Origin: Deltaproteobacteria bacterium
Lineage (GTDB): Bacteria > Desulfobacterota > DSM-4660 > Desulfatiglandales > HGW-15
DNA: 50,963 bases
Direction of reading: 5' to 3'
Assembly (NCBI GenBank): GCA_020060215.1
Contig: JAGVAP010000140.1
Span: forward strand, 1 to 50,963
Every line of letters begins with the position of its first letter. The stretch's first letter is position 1. The position numbers and the translations under genes were made by a program. The notes below the pieces were generated by a model. The model did not search any database. It saw only the letters and a list, made by a program, of their open reading frames with translations, and was not told the DNA's origin. Shown piece after piece: positions 42,129-49,416 of the stretch.

Positions 42129-43064
42129 TCAGATACAGCCGTACTTGTAGACCCTGTCCGGAACGGAGTTCAGGTCTTTCTCATCGATCTCGGCAACCGC
42201 ACGCACCATGGTGCCGTCGCCCAAATGCCAGCGGAGCGGGAAGCACCAGAACTGGAAGCGCTTGCCGACGACCTTCTCCAGGTCACCGCCGAGGTTCTCG
42301 ACACCCACGATGCCGTTGCCCATCATGTACTTGTGGCAAGGCTCCCAGGTGCCCCACTCGCCGGCCTTCTCGAGCTTGCCGTACTCCTGCATGTACTTGT
42401 CCATGCCGAAGGTCTGGATGAACACCTCGCGATCGAACCAGGCGTAGGCCTCGATGCCGTACTGGTCGATGTACTCCTGGGTGATCGGCCTGCCGGTCCT
42501 GCCGGGGAGGTTCATGGCGGTCGGGCCGTTCTTGCCCATGGCGGTGTGGAGCGGATGGTCGAGGGCCTGCATGTCCATGGCCACGCACTTGGGGTGGTAT
42601 TTCTCGATCCACTGCCCGGCCTTGAGGCCGGTCCCCGGCGAATAGTGGTAGTAGTCCTTGCTGTCGTCGTACTTGAGGTGAGTACCGGTGCGCAGGCAGA
42701 GGACCATGCCCTTCTTGAGCTCGTTGGGATCGAACTTGGCGCGAGCACAGGCGTCGTCCAGGTGCTTGTCGGTGATGAGCTCCCAGGGCTCGACCTTGAC
42801 GTCGAGGCAGATGGCGGGGCCGCAGTAGGCATCCACCGGGAGTTCGTGGGTATACCTGGTGCGCCTGCCTTCGAAGTCACGCTCCATGACGTGGCGCGGG
42901 GAATCGGCATGCGTGCCGGCGTGCATCACGACGGTGACCCTCTGGCTGAGAACGCCGGATTTGGCAAGGCCGTGCATGGTGTCGATCATGGGCTTCTGAA
43001 AATAAGGCCAGAGCGGCATATCGGCACCGAACGGATGACTCAGGTCGACAAATACTTTTCCCAT
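42129..43064 (-). CDS. Cyclase-family metal-dependent hydrolase, candidate dihydrophloroglucinol cyclohydrolase
   Basis: The 311-residue enzyme belongs to the cyclase/kynurenine-formamidase family (PF04199). Its metal motif H48-A-G-T-H52-A-D54-S-P-R-H58 and VFVDLSHPFGADMPLWPYF are typical. Later segments AICLDVKVEP, VLCLRTGTHLKYDDS and CVAMDMQALDHPLH fill the fold. It is about 100 residues longer than KynB, with a C-terminal extension. In the phloroglucinol pathway as I recall it, a cyclase-family hydrolase opens the dihydrophloroglucinol ring to 3-hydroxy-5-oxohexanoate. Location in the same run as transhydroxylase, SDR, HAD and BKACE genes supports that role by inference. The ATG at 43064 follows GGAGGAAG. 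Confidence 0.85.
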   Translation of the reverse strand: MGKVFVDLSHPFGADMPLWPYFQKPMIDTMHGLAKSGVLSQRVTVVMHAGTHADSPRHVMERDFEGRRTRYTHELPVDAYCGPAICLDVKVEPWELITDKHLDDACARAKFDPNELKKGMVLCLRTGTHLKYDDSKDYYHYSPGTGLKAGQWIEKYHPKCVAMDMQALDHPLHTAMGKNGPTAMNLPGRTGRPITQEYIDQYGIEAYAWFDREVFIQTFGMDKYMQEYGKLEKAGEWGTWEPCHKYMMGNGIVGVENLGGDLEKVVGKRFQFWCFPLRWHLGDGTMVRAVAEIDEKDLNSVPDRVYKYGCI

Positions 43065-43211
43065 GTACTTCCTCCATATCCATTTGGGTTGTTCGATTTG
43101 CGGGTACACGGTACCCGGATGATCCTTCCTGTGCAGTGAGGGTGGCGGAGAACTCGCTTCAGACCGTTTGAATCCAGACGCCCGTGTTGTTGGGTGTCAA
43201 CCCCGGAGCCG

Positions 43212-44240
43212 TCACGCCCCCTTGCCGAACGTGCAGTGCGGATAGGTGCATGGTTTGCAGTCGCGGCAGAGACCGCCGTGCCCCAGGAAGGCGAGATCTT
43301 TCTTGACGATCTTCTCCCCTGCAAGCACGCGCGGAAGCACCAGGTCCAGGGCGGTCGTCCGATGGTACAGCCCGCACGCCGGCACCCCCAGGAGGGGGAC
43401 CTCCCCCAGGTACGCCACCAGGAACATGGAGCCGGGGAGGACCGCGGCGCCGTAGTGCATCTCGCCGGCCCCTGCCAGGCGGATCCCCTGACGGGTCACA
43501 TCATCCGGGTCCACGCTCATCCCCCCGCTCAACAGGAGCAGGCCGCATCCCTTTTCGAGCTGCCCGCGGATGACCCTCGAGATCTCCTCTGCGTTGTCCG
43601 GGGCAAAATCCACGCAATGCACGGCGGAGCCCAGGGCCTCCACCTTCTGGGTGAGGATGGGCACGAACCGGTCTTCGATCAACCCGTGATAGACCTCGTT
43701 CCCGGTGATGACGAGCCCGACCCGGAGGGATCGGAGGGGCTGGACGGAAAGGACGGCCCCGTTCTGCCGTGCGATGGCCGCGGCCCGCTCGATCACCGCG
43801 CGTTTAGCCACCAGGGGAATGGCCCTGGTGCCCGCAACCAGGTCCCCTTCCTTGACCACGGTGTGGTCGTGGAGGGTGGCGCACATGACATCCTCCACCA
43901 TGTTGAATGCGGCCAGGGCGGCCGTGTCGACCCTCAGAAGCCCGTCCCTTGCGGCAAGGAGGTTGATCTTGCCCTCCCTCGGCTCGTCCTGGTATCGGAT
44001 GCCCTCCCCGGCCAGGGCGGCTGCAAGGATGGATGCAGCCTGGTTCTCATGGACTTCATCGTCTCCCACTTCAAGGATGTACAGGTGGTTCTTTCCGAGC
44101 CTCTGCAGGTGGCAGAGGTCTTCATCGCAGACCACGTGCCCCTTGCGGAAGGCAGGCCCCTTGAATTGGCCCGGCCTGATCTCGGTGATGTCGTGGGCCA
44201 GCTTGGTGCCCACCGCATCCTGCAGATTGATCTTTTTCAT
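43212..44240 (-). CDS. Molybdopterin-binding (MoeA/MogA-fold) protein
   Basis: The protein of about 342 residues has an N-terminal MoeA-like segment (MKKINLQDAVGTKLAHDITE and GPAFRKGHVVCDEDLCHLQR) and a MoCF/MPT-binding domain with SLRVGLVITGNEVYHGLIED, GLLLLSGGMSVDPDDVTRQG, YGAAVLPGSMFLVAYLGEVP and LLGVPACGLYHRTTALDLVL. A C-terminal Cys tail (CRDCKPCTYPHCTFGKGA) may bind Fe-S or metal. It probably serves Mo/W cofactor metal insertion or delivery to the molybdoenzymes of the locus. The ATG at 44240 or GTG at 44246 are both possible. It follows the FmdE-like gene by about 41 bases, under the same operator. Confidence 0.85.
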   Translation of the reverse strand: MKKINLQDAVGTKLAHDITEIRPGQFKGPAFRKGHVVCDEDLCHLQRLGKNHLYILEVGDDEVHENQAASILAAALAGEGIRYQDEPREGKINLLAARDGLLRVDTAALAAFNMVEDVMCATLHDHTVVKEGDLVAGTRAIPLVAKRAVIERAAAIARQNGAVLSVQPLRSLRVGLVITGNEVYHGLIEDRFVPILTQKVEALGSAVHCVDFAPDNAEEISRVIRGQLEKGCGLLLLSGGMSVDPDDVTRQGIRLAGAGEMHYGAAVLPGSMFLVAYLGEVPLLGVPACGLYHRTTALDLVLPRVLAGEKIVKKDLAFLGHGGLCRDCKPCTYPHCTFGKGA

Positions 44241-44281
44241 GACCACGAATCTCCCCTCGTCTCCTGGTTCAAGGTAATGCG

Positions 44282-45037
44282 CTAGGCGATGTGGACGGCC
44301 CGTTCCGGTGCCGTCGTCTCCAGCCTCTGGTCGGACGAGTTCCGGTGCTGGATCTGAGGGATCTCCCGGATTTGGGCGGCCCTGGGCGATGAAGAAGCCC
44401 CAAGCCCCTCATCCGCCTCAGGGACCCAGTTCATGCCCTCCCACGTGATCTCCCGGGCATCCTTGAAATAGCCTCCCTGCGCACAGGGCTTGCACAGCGT
44501 CTCCCCATTCACCTCAACCTCCCGGTGGTCCCGTATGACCTGGCCGCAGCGCGCGCAGACCACCTTGCTGGAGGTCGGCCCCGGCAGGTCGTGCGGTTCC
44601 AGCGGCACCTTTACCTCCTGCACCCGGAAGAGGACACTGTCGGGCATCTTCCGATAGGCCTCCAGCTGCTGCATACTCTTTTGCGGAACTCCGGGCGCGT
44701 AGAGGGGAACGAGGTCCCGGGCCTCCTCGGTGGACACGACGCGAACCGCCTTCCGGGTCTCGAGGTTCAGAAAAGTGGCCGCCATGATCCCGTAATCCAT
44801 GTACTTGAGGGAGCGGCGCCCCAGCTTGACGCCCGCCACGTGGGCGACCGCGTCGCCCGTGCATCGATCCATCTCCACGAATACGATGAGTTTCTTGATC
44901 TGGTCGTGGATGGTGGGGTCGTTCAGACCGATGAGGCGGCACCCGAGCATGGCCATGCGCACCCCGACCACCTGACCGGGGCAGAGGTGGCCGTGCTCTC
45001 GGGCGGAAGAGATCAGCAGTTCGTGAAAAGGCTTCAT
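44282..45037 (-). CDS. FmdE/FwdE-family protein with C-terminal zinc ribbon
   Basis: The 251-residue protein has the FmdE core (REHGHLCPGQVVGVRMAMLG, FVEMDRCTGDAVAHVAGVKL, LKYMDYGIMAATFLNLETRK), followed by a zinc-ribbon/TraR-like finger CARCGQ-x14-CKPCAQ and a tail. FmdE was named from formylmethanofuran dehydrogenase operons. In bacteria it often accompanies molybdenum/tungsten enzymes and cofactor genes, with an unproven role. The ATG at 45037 follows GGAGGAAA. A double palindromic operator lies 29 bases upstream. It forms a pair with the MPT-binding gene downstream. Confidence 0.85.
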   Translation of the reverse strand: MKPFHELLISSAREHGHLCPGQVVGVRMAMLGCRLIGLNDPTIHDQIKKLIVFVEMDRCTGDAVAHVAGVKLGRRSLKYMDYGIMAATFLNLETRKAVRVVSTEEARDLVPLYAPGVPQKSMQQLEAYRKMPDSVLFRVQEVKVPLEPHDLPGPTSSKVVCARCGQVIRDHREVEVNGETLCKPCAQGGYFKDAREITWEGMNWVPEADEGLGASSSPRAAQIREIPQIQHRNSSDQRLETTAPERAVHIA

Positions 45038-45065
45038 GGGAGTTTCCTCCGGGTCGTGCCGTTGC

Positions 45066-45103
45066 GTTATGTTAGCCCTAACATATGTTACTCTTAACAT
45101 AAC
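45066..45103 (-). promoter_or_regulatory. Symmetric 38-bp double operator upstream of the FmdE-like/MPT-binding genes
   Basis: The outer arms GTTATGTTA and TAACATAAC are perfect inverted repeats. The centre TAACATATGTTA is itself a palindrome, and only the two 4-base spacers (GCCC and CTCT) break overall symmetry. It can be read as two dyads TATGTTA-N4-TAACATA (45068-45085 and 45084-45101), 16 bases apart. The position close to the start codon suggests a repressor. The Mo/pterin-related genes behind it make a molybdate- or tungstate-sensing ModE/TunR-type regulator a natural guess. Confidence 0.75.
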
Positions 45104-45197
45104 AGCGGGCGCAAAAAAAGAAAAAACTTGGGGCCGCGTCCGCGTATGACGGCCGTATCGAGGGGGCACCCGGACCGTCGTCCCGGTCAGGGAAGAC

Positions 45198-45267
45198 CTG
45201 CCACAAAGGCACCCAGCCACGAAGAAACACCATGTTCTTCTTGGTGTCTTGGTCGTCTTCGTGGCAG
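45198..45267. repeat. Palindromic CCACGAAG-type intergenic repeat
   Basis: CTGCCAC at the left and GTGGCAG at the right frame a nested stem in which GCCACGAAGA (45216-45225) pairs perfectly with TCTTCGTGGC (45256-45265), with inner ACACC/GGTGT pairing. It lies between the 3-hydroxyacyl-CoA-dehydrogenase-type gene and the operator. It could act as a terminator or mRNA stabiliser, and splits the catabolic run into two transcripts. Confidence 0.7.
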
Positions 45268-45293
45268 AAATTGGTACCGGCCCTGCAATCGCT

Positions 45294-46244
45294 TCACTGA
45301 AACCGCTTGTTGACCTCCAGCAGGTACTCCAGGAGTCGCCTGCGGGAGGCCTGGGCCTCCTCCGCCGGCCATTCCTGGAATCCCTTCCCGCTCTTGAACC
45401 CGAGATCCCCCTGCTCCACCTTCTTCTTCAGGAGGGGGGAGGGGGAGGGGGAGCTCTCCAGGTGCTGGAGGATGTAGCTGTGGATCGCGAGGGTGAGATC
45501 CGTCCCGACCATGTCCGCATTCTCCAGCGGCCCCAGGATGGGCAGCCTCAAACCGAACCCGAAGCGGATGCATTCATCCACCGTGGCAGGATCGGCGATC
45601 CCGCGCTCCACAATGGAGATGGCCTCCCTCCAGAGGGCATGCTGGAGCCGGTTGCCCACAAAGCCCGGAACGTCCTTGTTTACCCGAACCGGGTGTTTCC
45701 CGATGGCCTGCATCAGGGCAAAAGCCGTGTCCATGGCGCTGTCGGAGGTCTCCTCCCCTCGGATCACCTCGACCAGCGGGATGAGATACGGGGGATTCCA
45801 GAAATGGGTCCCCACGATGCGCCCCCTCCCCGTGGCCAGGCGGGCGATCTCCGTGATGCTGATCACCGATGTATTCGTGGCCAGGACCACTTCGGGCGGG
45901 CAGAGCGCATCGAGGTCCCGGAAGATCTTCTGCTTCAACTCCAGGTTTTCCGAGACCGCCTCCACCACGAACCCGGCCCCCTGAACCGCAGCCCCGAGAT
46001 CGGTTGCGGTCTTTACCCTCGAGAGGACGGGTTCGATGTCTCCCTGGGTGCCGATCCCCTGCTCCGCCATGAGGGAGAGGTTGGAGCGGATGGACGCAAG
46101 GGCCTTCTCCAGAAGGTCCTTGTTGAGGTCCATGAGATGGACCTCCCGTCCTTTGCCCGCAAAGATCTGCGCAAGGCCATGGCCCATGAGCCCCGCGCCG
46201 ACCACGGCCACCTTCCTGATCTGCCCGACCTGTTCTCCGGCCAT
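45294..46244 (-). CDS. 3-hydroxyacyl-CoA dehydrogenase-family NAD enzyme, candidate 3-hydroxy-5-oxohexanoate dehydrogenase
   Basis: The 316-residue protein has an N-terminal Rossmann NAD domain (KVAVVGAGLMGHGLAQIFAG), VEAVSENLELKQKIFRDLDA, the active-site His region IVGTHFWNPPYLIPLVEVIR, and a C-terminal 3HCDH helical domain (VPGFVGNRLQHALWREAISI, GLRLPILGPLENADMVGTDL). This matches 3-hydroxybutyryl-CoA dehydrogenase-like enzymes. In this operon the substrate may be a free 3-hydroxy-5-oxohexanoate rather than a CoA ester, as reported for phloroglucinol degraders as far as I recall. The start at 46244 lies 12 bases after the SDR stop codon. Confidence 0.9.
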   Translation of the reverse strand: MAGEQVGQIRKVAVVGAGLMGHGLAQIFAGKGREVHLMDLNKDLLEKALASIRSNLSLMAEQGIGTQGDIEPVLSRVKTATDLGAAVQGAGFVVEAVSENLELKQKIFRDLDALCPPEVVLATNTSVISITEIARLATGRGRIVGTHFWNPPYLIPLVEVIRGEETSDSAMDTAFALMQAIGKHPVRVNKDVPGFVGNRLQHALWREAISIVERGIADPATVDECIRFGFGLRLPILGPLENADMVGTDLTLAIHSYILQHLESSPSPSPLLKKKVEQGDLGFKSGKGFQEWPAEEAQASRRRLLEYLLEVNKRFQ

Positions 46245-46256
46245 GGGTGTGCCCCC

Positions 46257-47051
46257 CTACCAGGCGGAGGTCCCGCCGTCGACGTAAAGGATATGCCCCG
46301 TCACCATGGAGCTTGCCGGTGTGCTGAGATAGAGGACGGCCCCTACCAGATCCTCCGGCTCCGCAGGACGGCCCAGCGGGATCCGCTGCATGAAGATCTT
46401 GTACATGTTCTCGTCCTTCAGGATGGGTTCGGTCAGCGGCGTCCAGAAGATGCACGGCGCAATGCAATTGACGCGGATCTTGTACTTGGCCCACTCCGTG
46501 GCGAGCTGTTTGGTCATCAGGTGAACCGCACCCTTGCTCGTACCGTAGGCGGAGTATCCGGCCGGATGGCCCTGGAGACCCCTGATGGAGCCGACCGTCA
46601 CGATGTTCCCGCCCTGGCCCCGCTTGATCATGTCCTTGGCCGCCGCCTGGCAGCAGAGCAGCGTCCCCTCCACATTGGCGGCCATGACCTTCTTGAAGTT
46701 CTCGATGGGCATGTTTTCCGCCTCGGCCCGGAGGGCGATCCCGGCGGCGGTCACCATGATGTCGACCCTGCCGAACTCGTCGACGGTCCGCTTCATCATC
46801 TCTTCCACGTTCTTGGGATCCGTGACGTCGCAGGAGACGGGAAGCGTTTTCCTTCCCAGCTTCTTCACCTCTTCGCAGGTCTTCTCCAGACTCGAAAGGG
46901 TGCGGGCCGTCACGACCACGTCCGCCCCATACAGCGCAAGCCCAAGGGAGATGGCCTTTCCGGCGCCGCCGGATCCGCCGGTCACCACGGCCACCTTTCC
47001 CCTGAGATCGAACATATTCTTCAGCTCGTCCAACGTCATCTTCGCGCGCAT
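46257..47051 (-). CDS. Short-chain dehydrogenase/reductase, candidate phloroglucinol reductase
   Basis: The 264-residue classical SDR has the nucleotide motif VVTGGSGGAGKAISLGLALY, AAGIALRAE (NAG-type motif), and the catalytic Ser/Tyr/Lys set around TVGSIRGLQGHPAGYSAYGT then SKGAVHL, and PGxxxTP-like CIFWTPLTEP. It ends with the SDR-typical PASSMVTGHILYVDGGTSAW. By gene context it is the likely NADPH-dependent reductase converting phloroglucinol to dihydrophloroglucinol. Sequence alone supports only SDR membership. The ATG at 47051 follows GGAGG. It is followed within 13 bases by the 3-hydroxyacyl-CoA-dehydrogenase-type gene. Confidence 0.92.
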   Translation of the reverse strand: MRAKMTLDELKNMFDLRGKVAVVTGGSGGAGKAISLGLALYGADVVVTARTLSSLEKTCEEVKKLGRKTLPVSCDVTDPKNVEEMMKRTVDEFGRVDIMVTAAGIALRAEAENMPIENFKKVMAANVEGTLLCCQAAAKDMIKRGQGGNIVTVGSIRGLQGHPAGYSAYGTSKGAVHLMTKQLATEWAKYKIRVNCIAPCIFWTPLTEPILKDENMYKIFMQRIPLGRPAEPEDLVGAVLYLSTPASSMVTGHILYVDGGTSAW

Positions 47052-47221
47052 ATCCGCCTCCGTTATTCAGGTCCTGCAAAAAGTCCCGATTAGCGCACCC
47101 TGCTGGATGGTTCGATACCTCAGCAGGAATCATGCTCGTAGCGTTCCGCCGCCGACTCCCCCGAGGGACCGAAGAATATCCAAGGGTGAACGGGCCCTTT
47201 ACAGACCCCGTTTGGGGTTCG

Positions 47222-48142
47222 CTAGAAATTCACCTTGTCCGGTCCTTTCAGGCCGAGTATCCTCCGGGCCTCGTCCGGAGACGCGATCTCGAGCCCGAGC
47301 TCCTTGGCGATGCGAATGGCCTTTTCGACCTGCTCCGCGCTGCTCTTGGCCAGTTGTCCTTTGTTGAGATAGAGGTTGTCCTCGAGGCCCACCCGCATGT
47401 GGCCGCCCTGGAGCATGTTGACGACACCCATGGGGAACTGGAACCTGCCTGCGGCGCAGACCGAAAGCTCGAATTCGCCGAGCACCTTGCGGGCCGTGTT
47501 GGTCAGGAACACGAGGTTGTCGATGCTCGCCGGGATCCCGCCGAGGATGCCGAGCACAAACTGCAGGTAGAGGGGCTTCTTCAGATACCCCTCCTGGATG
47601 ATCTGGGCCAGGTTCGTGAGCTGGCCCACATCGTAGACCTCCAGCTCCGGCTTGGTCTGCACCTCGTTCATGGTCTTGCAGAAGACCTTGAGGGACGTGA
47701 AGGTGTTCGGGAAGATAAAACCTTCCGTGGACTCGAGAAACGGCTTCTCCCACGAATGTTTGAACTCCTTCACCTTGTTGACCACCGGGTAGAGGGCGAA
47801 ATTGAAGGACCCTGCGTTGAAGGTGGCCATCTCCGGTTTCAACTCCCTGACCACCGCGATCCGCTGCTCCGGGGTCATGGTGGCGGTGCCGCCCGTGGTC
47901 GGACTGACGACCACATCCGTCTTGGCCTTGATCCCGCTCAGGATCTCCCGGTAGATCTCGATGTCGGTGGTCGGCTTGCCGTCTTCCGGGCTTCTTGCGT
48001 GGACATGAACCACCGCGGCTCCGGCCTCCCGGCAGCGCACGGCCTCTTCAATCAGCTGCCTTGGCGTGACGGGCAGATAAGGGGACATGGAAGGGACATG
48101 GATGTTCCCCGTCAAGGCGGCGGTGATGATGACTTTTCCCAT
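47222..48142 (-). CDS. BKACE-family (3-keto-5-aminohexanoate cleavage-like) enzyme, candidate triacetate cleavage enzyme
   Basis: The 306-residue TIM-barrel enzyme matches the BKACE/DUF849 family: KVIITAALTGNIHVPSMSPY, the zinc motif AGAAVVHVHARSPEDG (H46, H48), VVVSPTTGGTATMTPEQRIA, ATFNAGSFNFALY, VLGILGGIPASIDNLVFLTN and VNMLQGGHMRVGLEDNLYLN. BKACE enzymes cleave beta-keto acids with acetyl-CoA, releasing acetoacetate or an analogue and a CoA ester. In a phloroglucinol pathway this fits triacetate (3,5-dioxohexanoate) cleavage to acetoacetate plus acetoacetyl-CoA. The ATG at 48142 follows AAAGGAG. Context, not a specific motif, gives the substrate. Confidence 0.9.
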   Translation of the reverse strand: MGKVIITAALTGNIHVPSMSPYLPVTPRQLIEEAVRCREAGAAVVHVHARSPEDGKPTTDIEIYREILSGIKAKTDVVVSPTTGGTATMTPEQRIAVVRELKPEMATFNAGSFNFALYPVVNKVKEFKHSWEKPFLESTEGFIFPNTFTSLKVFCKTMNEVQTKPELEVYDVGQLTNLAQIIQEGYLKKPLYLQFVLGILGGIPASIDNLVFLTNTARKVLGEFELSVCAAGRFQFPMGVVNMLQGGHMRVGLEDNLYLNKGQLAKSSAEQVEKAIRIAKELGLEIASPDEARRILGLKGPDKVNF

Positions 48143-48202
48143 CGTCTTTTTCTCCTTTCTCAGGAGCGCGCATCCGGGGTGTGTCGCCCCGGTGCGTTCC
48201 GA

Positions 48203-48547
48203 TCAATCGGGGTAGTTGATGACGACCAGCATGCTGGCCGGTTTCTTTGTCTTGTTCATGACCTCCCGTCCCTCGTTGGGGCCGAGATAGAGGAGCTCCC
48301 ACTTCTTGAGCACGAACTCCTCGGTCTTGCTCTTCACCGTGATCTCCCCGTCGAGTACGAAGTACACCTTCTCCAGGGGATTGTCCTCATAGGCCCAGTT
48401 CGCGCCCCCCCCCGGCAGGAAATGGGAGAGACCCACCCAGAACTTCTTGGCCCCCGTCTCCTCTTTGCCGGAGAGCCTCATCGCCGTCATCGCAAAATGG
48501 CCGGGCGCATCGTAAGCCTGCACATCCTCGAGCCGCATCTTCTTCAT
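48203..48547 (-). CDS. Small cupin-domain protein
   Basis: The 114-residue single-domain cupin has GLSHFLPGGGANWAYEDNPL, where the usual first-motif His pair is replaced by Asn/Tyr, and EKVYFVLDGEITVKSKTEEF as core strands. Its second motif LGPNEGREVMNKTKKPASML has no clear His, so metal binding is doubtful. It lies 12 bases after the transhydroxylase beta stop, suggesting a role with that enzyme, for example as an isomerase, chaperone or substrate-binding factor. No function is assigned. The ATG at 48547 follows GAGGAGG. Confidence 0.82.
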   Translation of the reverse strand: MKKMRLEDVQAYDAPGHFAMTAMRLSGKEETGAKKFWVGLSHFLPGGGANWAYEDNPLEKVYFVLDGEITVKSKTEEFVLKKWELLYLGPNEGREVMNKTKKPASMLVVINYPD

Positions 48548-48559
48548 TTTGAGCCTCCT

Positions 48560-49396
48560 CTAGAGAAAGATGGTTCCGACGTTCACACTGGCCTTCAGCT
48601 CGACGCTCATCTTCTGCTTCCTGTACCCCGGATACGTCACCTCCAGGGTGTAGGGGCCGCTGTTCTCGTCGAGCCGGTCGAACTTGAAGTCGCCGTAGTT
48701 GTTCGTCACGGCTTCGGCCAAGGGTTTGCCGGAGCCCTTGCCGAGGGTCACCTTGGCCCCTTCCGCGCACTCGTTCCTGTCCTGCAGCGCCACGCTGCCG
48801 GCGATGAAGGATTTGGTAAAGCGGTGAAGGTTCTTGTACCAGACGTGCGGCTTGGTCTTGAGCTCCGGGAGATAGGGCTCCAGTCCCTCGGCCTTGACCC
48901 GCTTCTGCATCTCCGCGTCGTCCGACTGGACGAACTGCATGGCGCCGGTCGGGCAGGCCTGGACGCAGCGGGGCTGCTTCCAGCCTTCCTCCAGCAGGTG
49001 CACGCAGAAGGTGCACTTCTGGGGGAGGGCCTTTTCCGCGTTCCACCAGATGGCGCCGTAGGGGCAGGCCTCCACCAGGTCCTTCTGCCCCTTGGCCTTT
49101 TCAGGATCGATGATCACGATGCCGTCACCCCTCTTCTGGACGGCGCCGTTCTTGGCCGCCTTCACGCACTTGGCGTCGTCGCACTGCATGCAGGGCATCG
49201 CGAGGTAGGCCACGTCCACCTTGGGGTACTGGCCGCGCTCCTTGCGCTGGATGTTCATCCAGCGGTGGCCGTGCCAGGGCTGCCCTGCGGAGTAGGGCAG
49301 CCAGTCGTTGCCGACGAATTCGTCCTTGCACGAGATAAAGCAGTTATTGCAGTCGTGGCACTTGGCTACGTCTATGATCAGGTTCCACTTCTTCAT
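48560..49396 (-). CDS. athS: Pyrogallol-phloroglucinol transhydroxylase beta (Fe-S) subunit-like protein
   Basis: The 278-residue protein has DmsB/PhsB-like Fe-S motifs: CHDCNNCFISC at 13-23, then CMQCDDAKC, CPYGAIWW, CTFCVHLLEEGW and CVQACPTGA, enough for three [4Fe-4S] clusters. Residues from about 190 on form a beta-rich, carboxypeptidase-regulatory or transthyretin-like domain (KVTLGKGSGKPLAEAVTNNY then GPYTLEVTYPGYRKQKMSVE). The same three-part layout and size (274 residues) are known for the Pelobacter acidigallici transhydroxylase small subunit. There is no signal peptide, so it is cytoplasmic, like that enzyme. The ATG at 49396 follows GGGGAGG. The alpha subunit gene is directly upstream. 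Confidence 0.85.
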   Translation of the reverse strand: MKKWNLIIDVAKCHDCNNCFISCKDEFVGNDWLPYSAGQPWHGHRWMNIQRKERGQYPKVDVAYLAMPCMQCDDAKCVKAAKNGAVQKRGDGIVIIDPEKAKGQKDLVEACPYGAIWWNAEKALPQKCTFCVHLLEEGWKQPRCVQACPTGAMQFVQSDDAEMQKRVKAEGLEPYLPELKTKPHVWYKNLHRFTKSFIAGSVALQDRNECAEGAKVTLGKGSGKPLAEAVTNNYGDFKFDRLDENSGPYTLEVTYPGYRKQKMSVELKASVNVGTIFL

Positions 49397-49416
49397 TGCT
49401 GGTCCACCTCCCCTCT

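Noticed and set aside
45066..45103. Firm ModE or NikR site assignment
   Set aside because: The dyad TATGTTA-N4-TAACATA is clear, but I cannot match it with certainty to a published consensus, so the regulator is left open.
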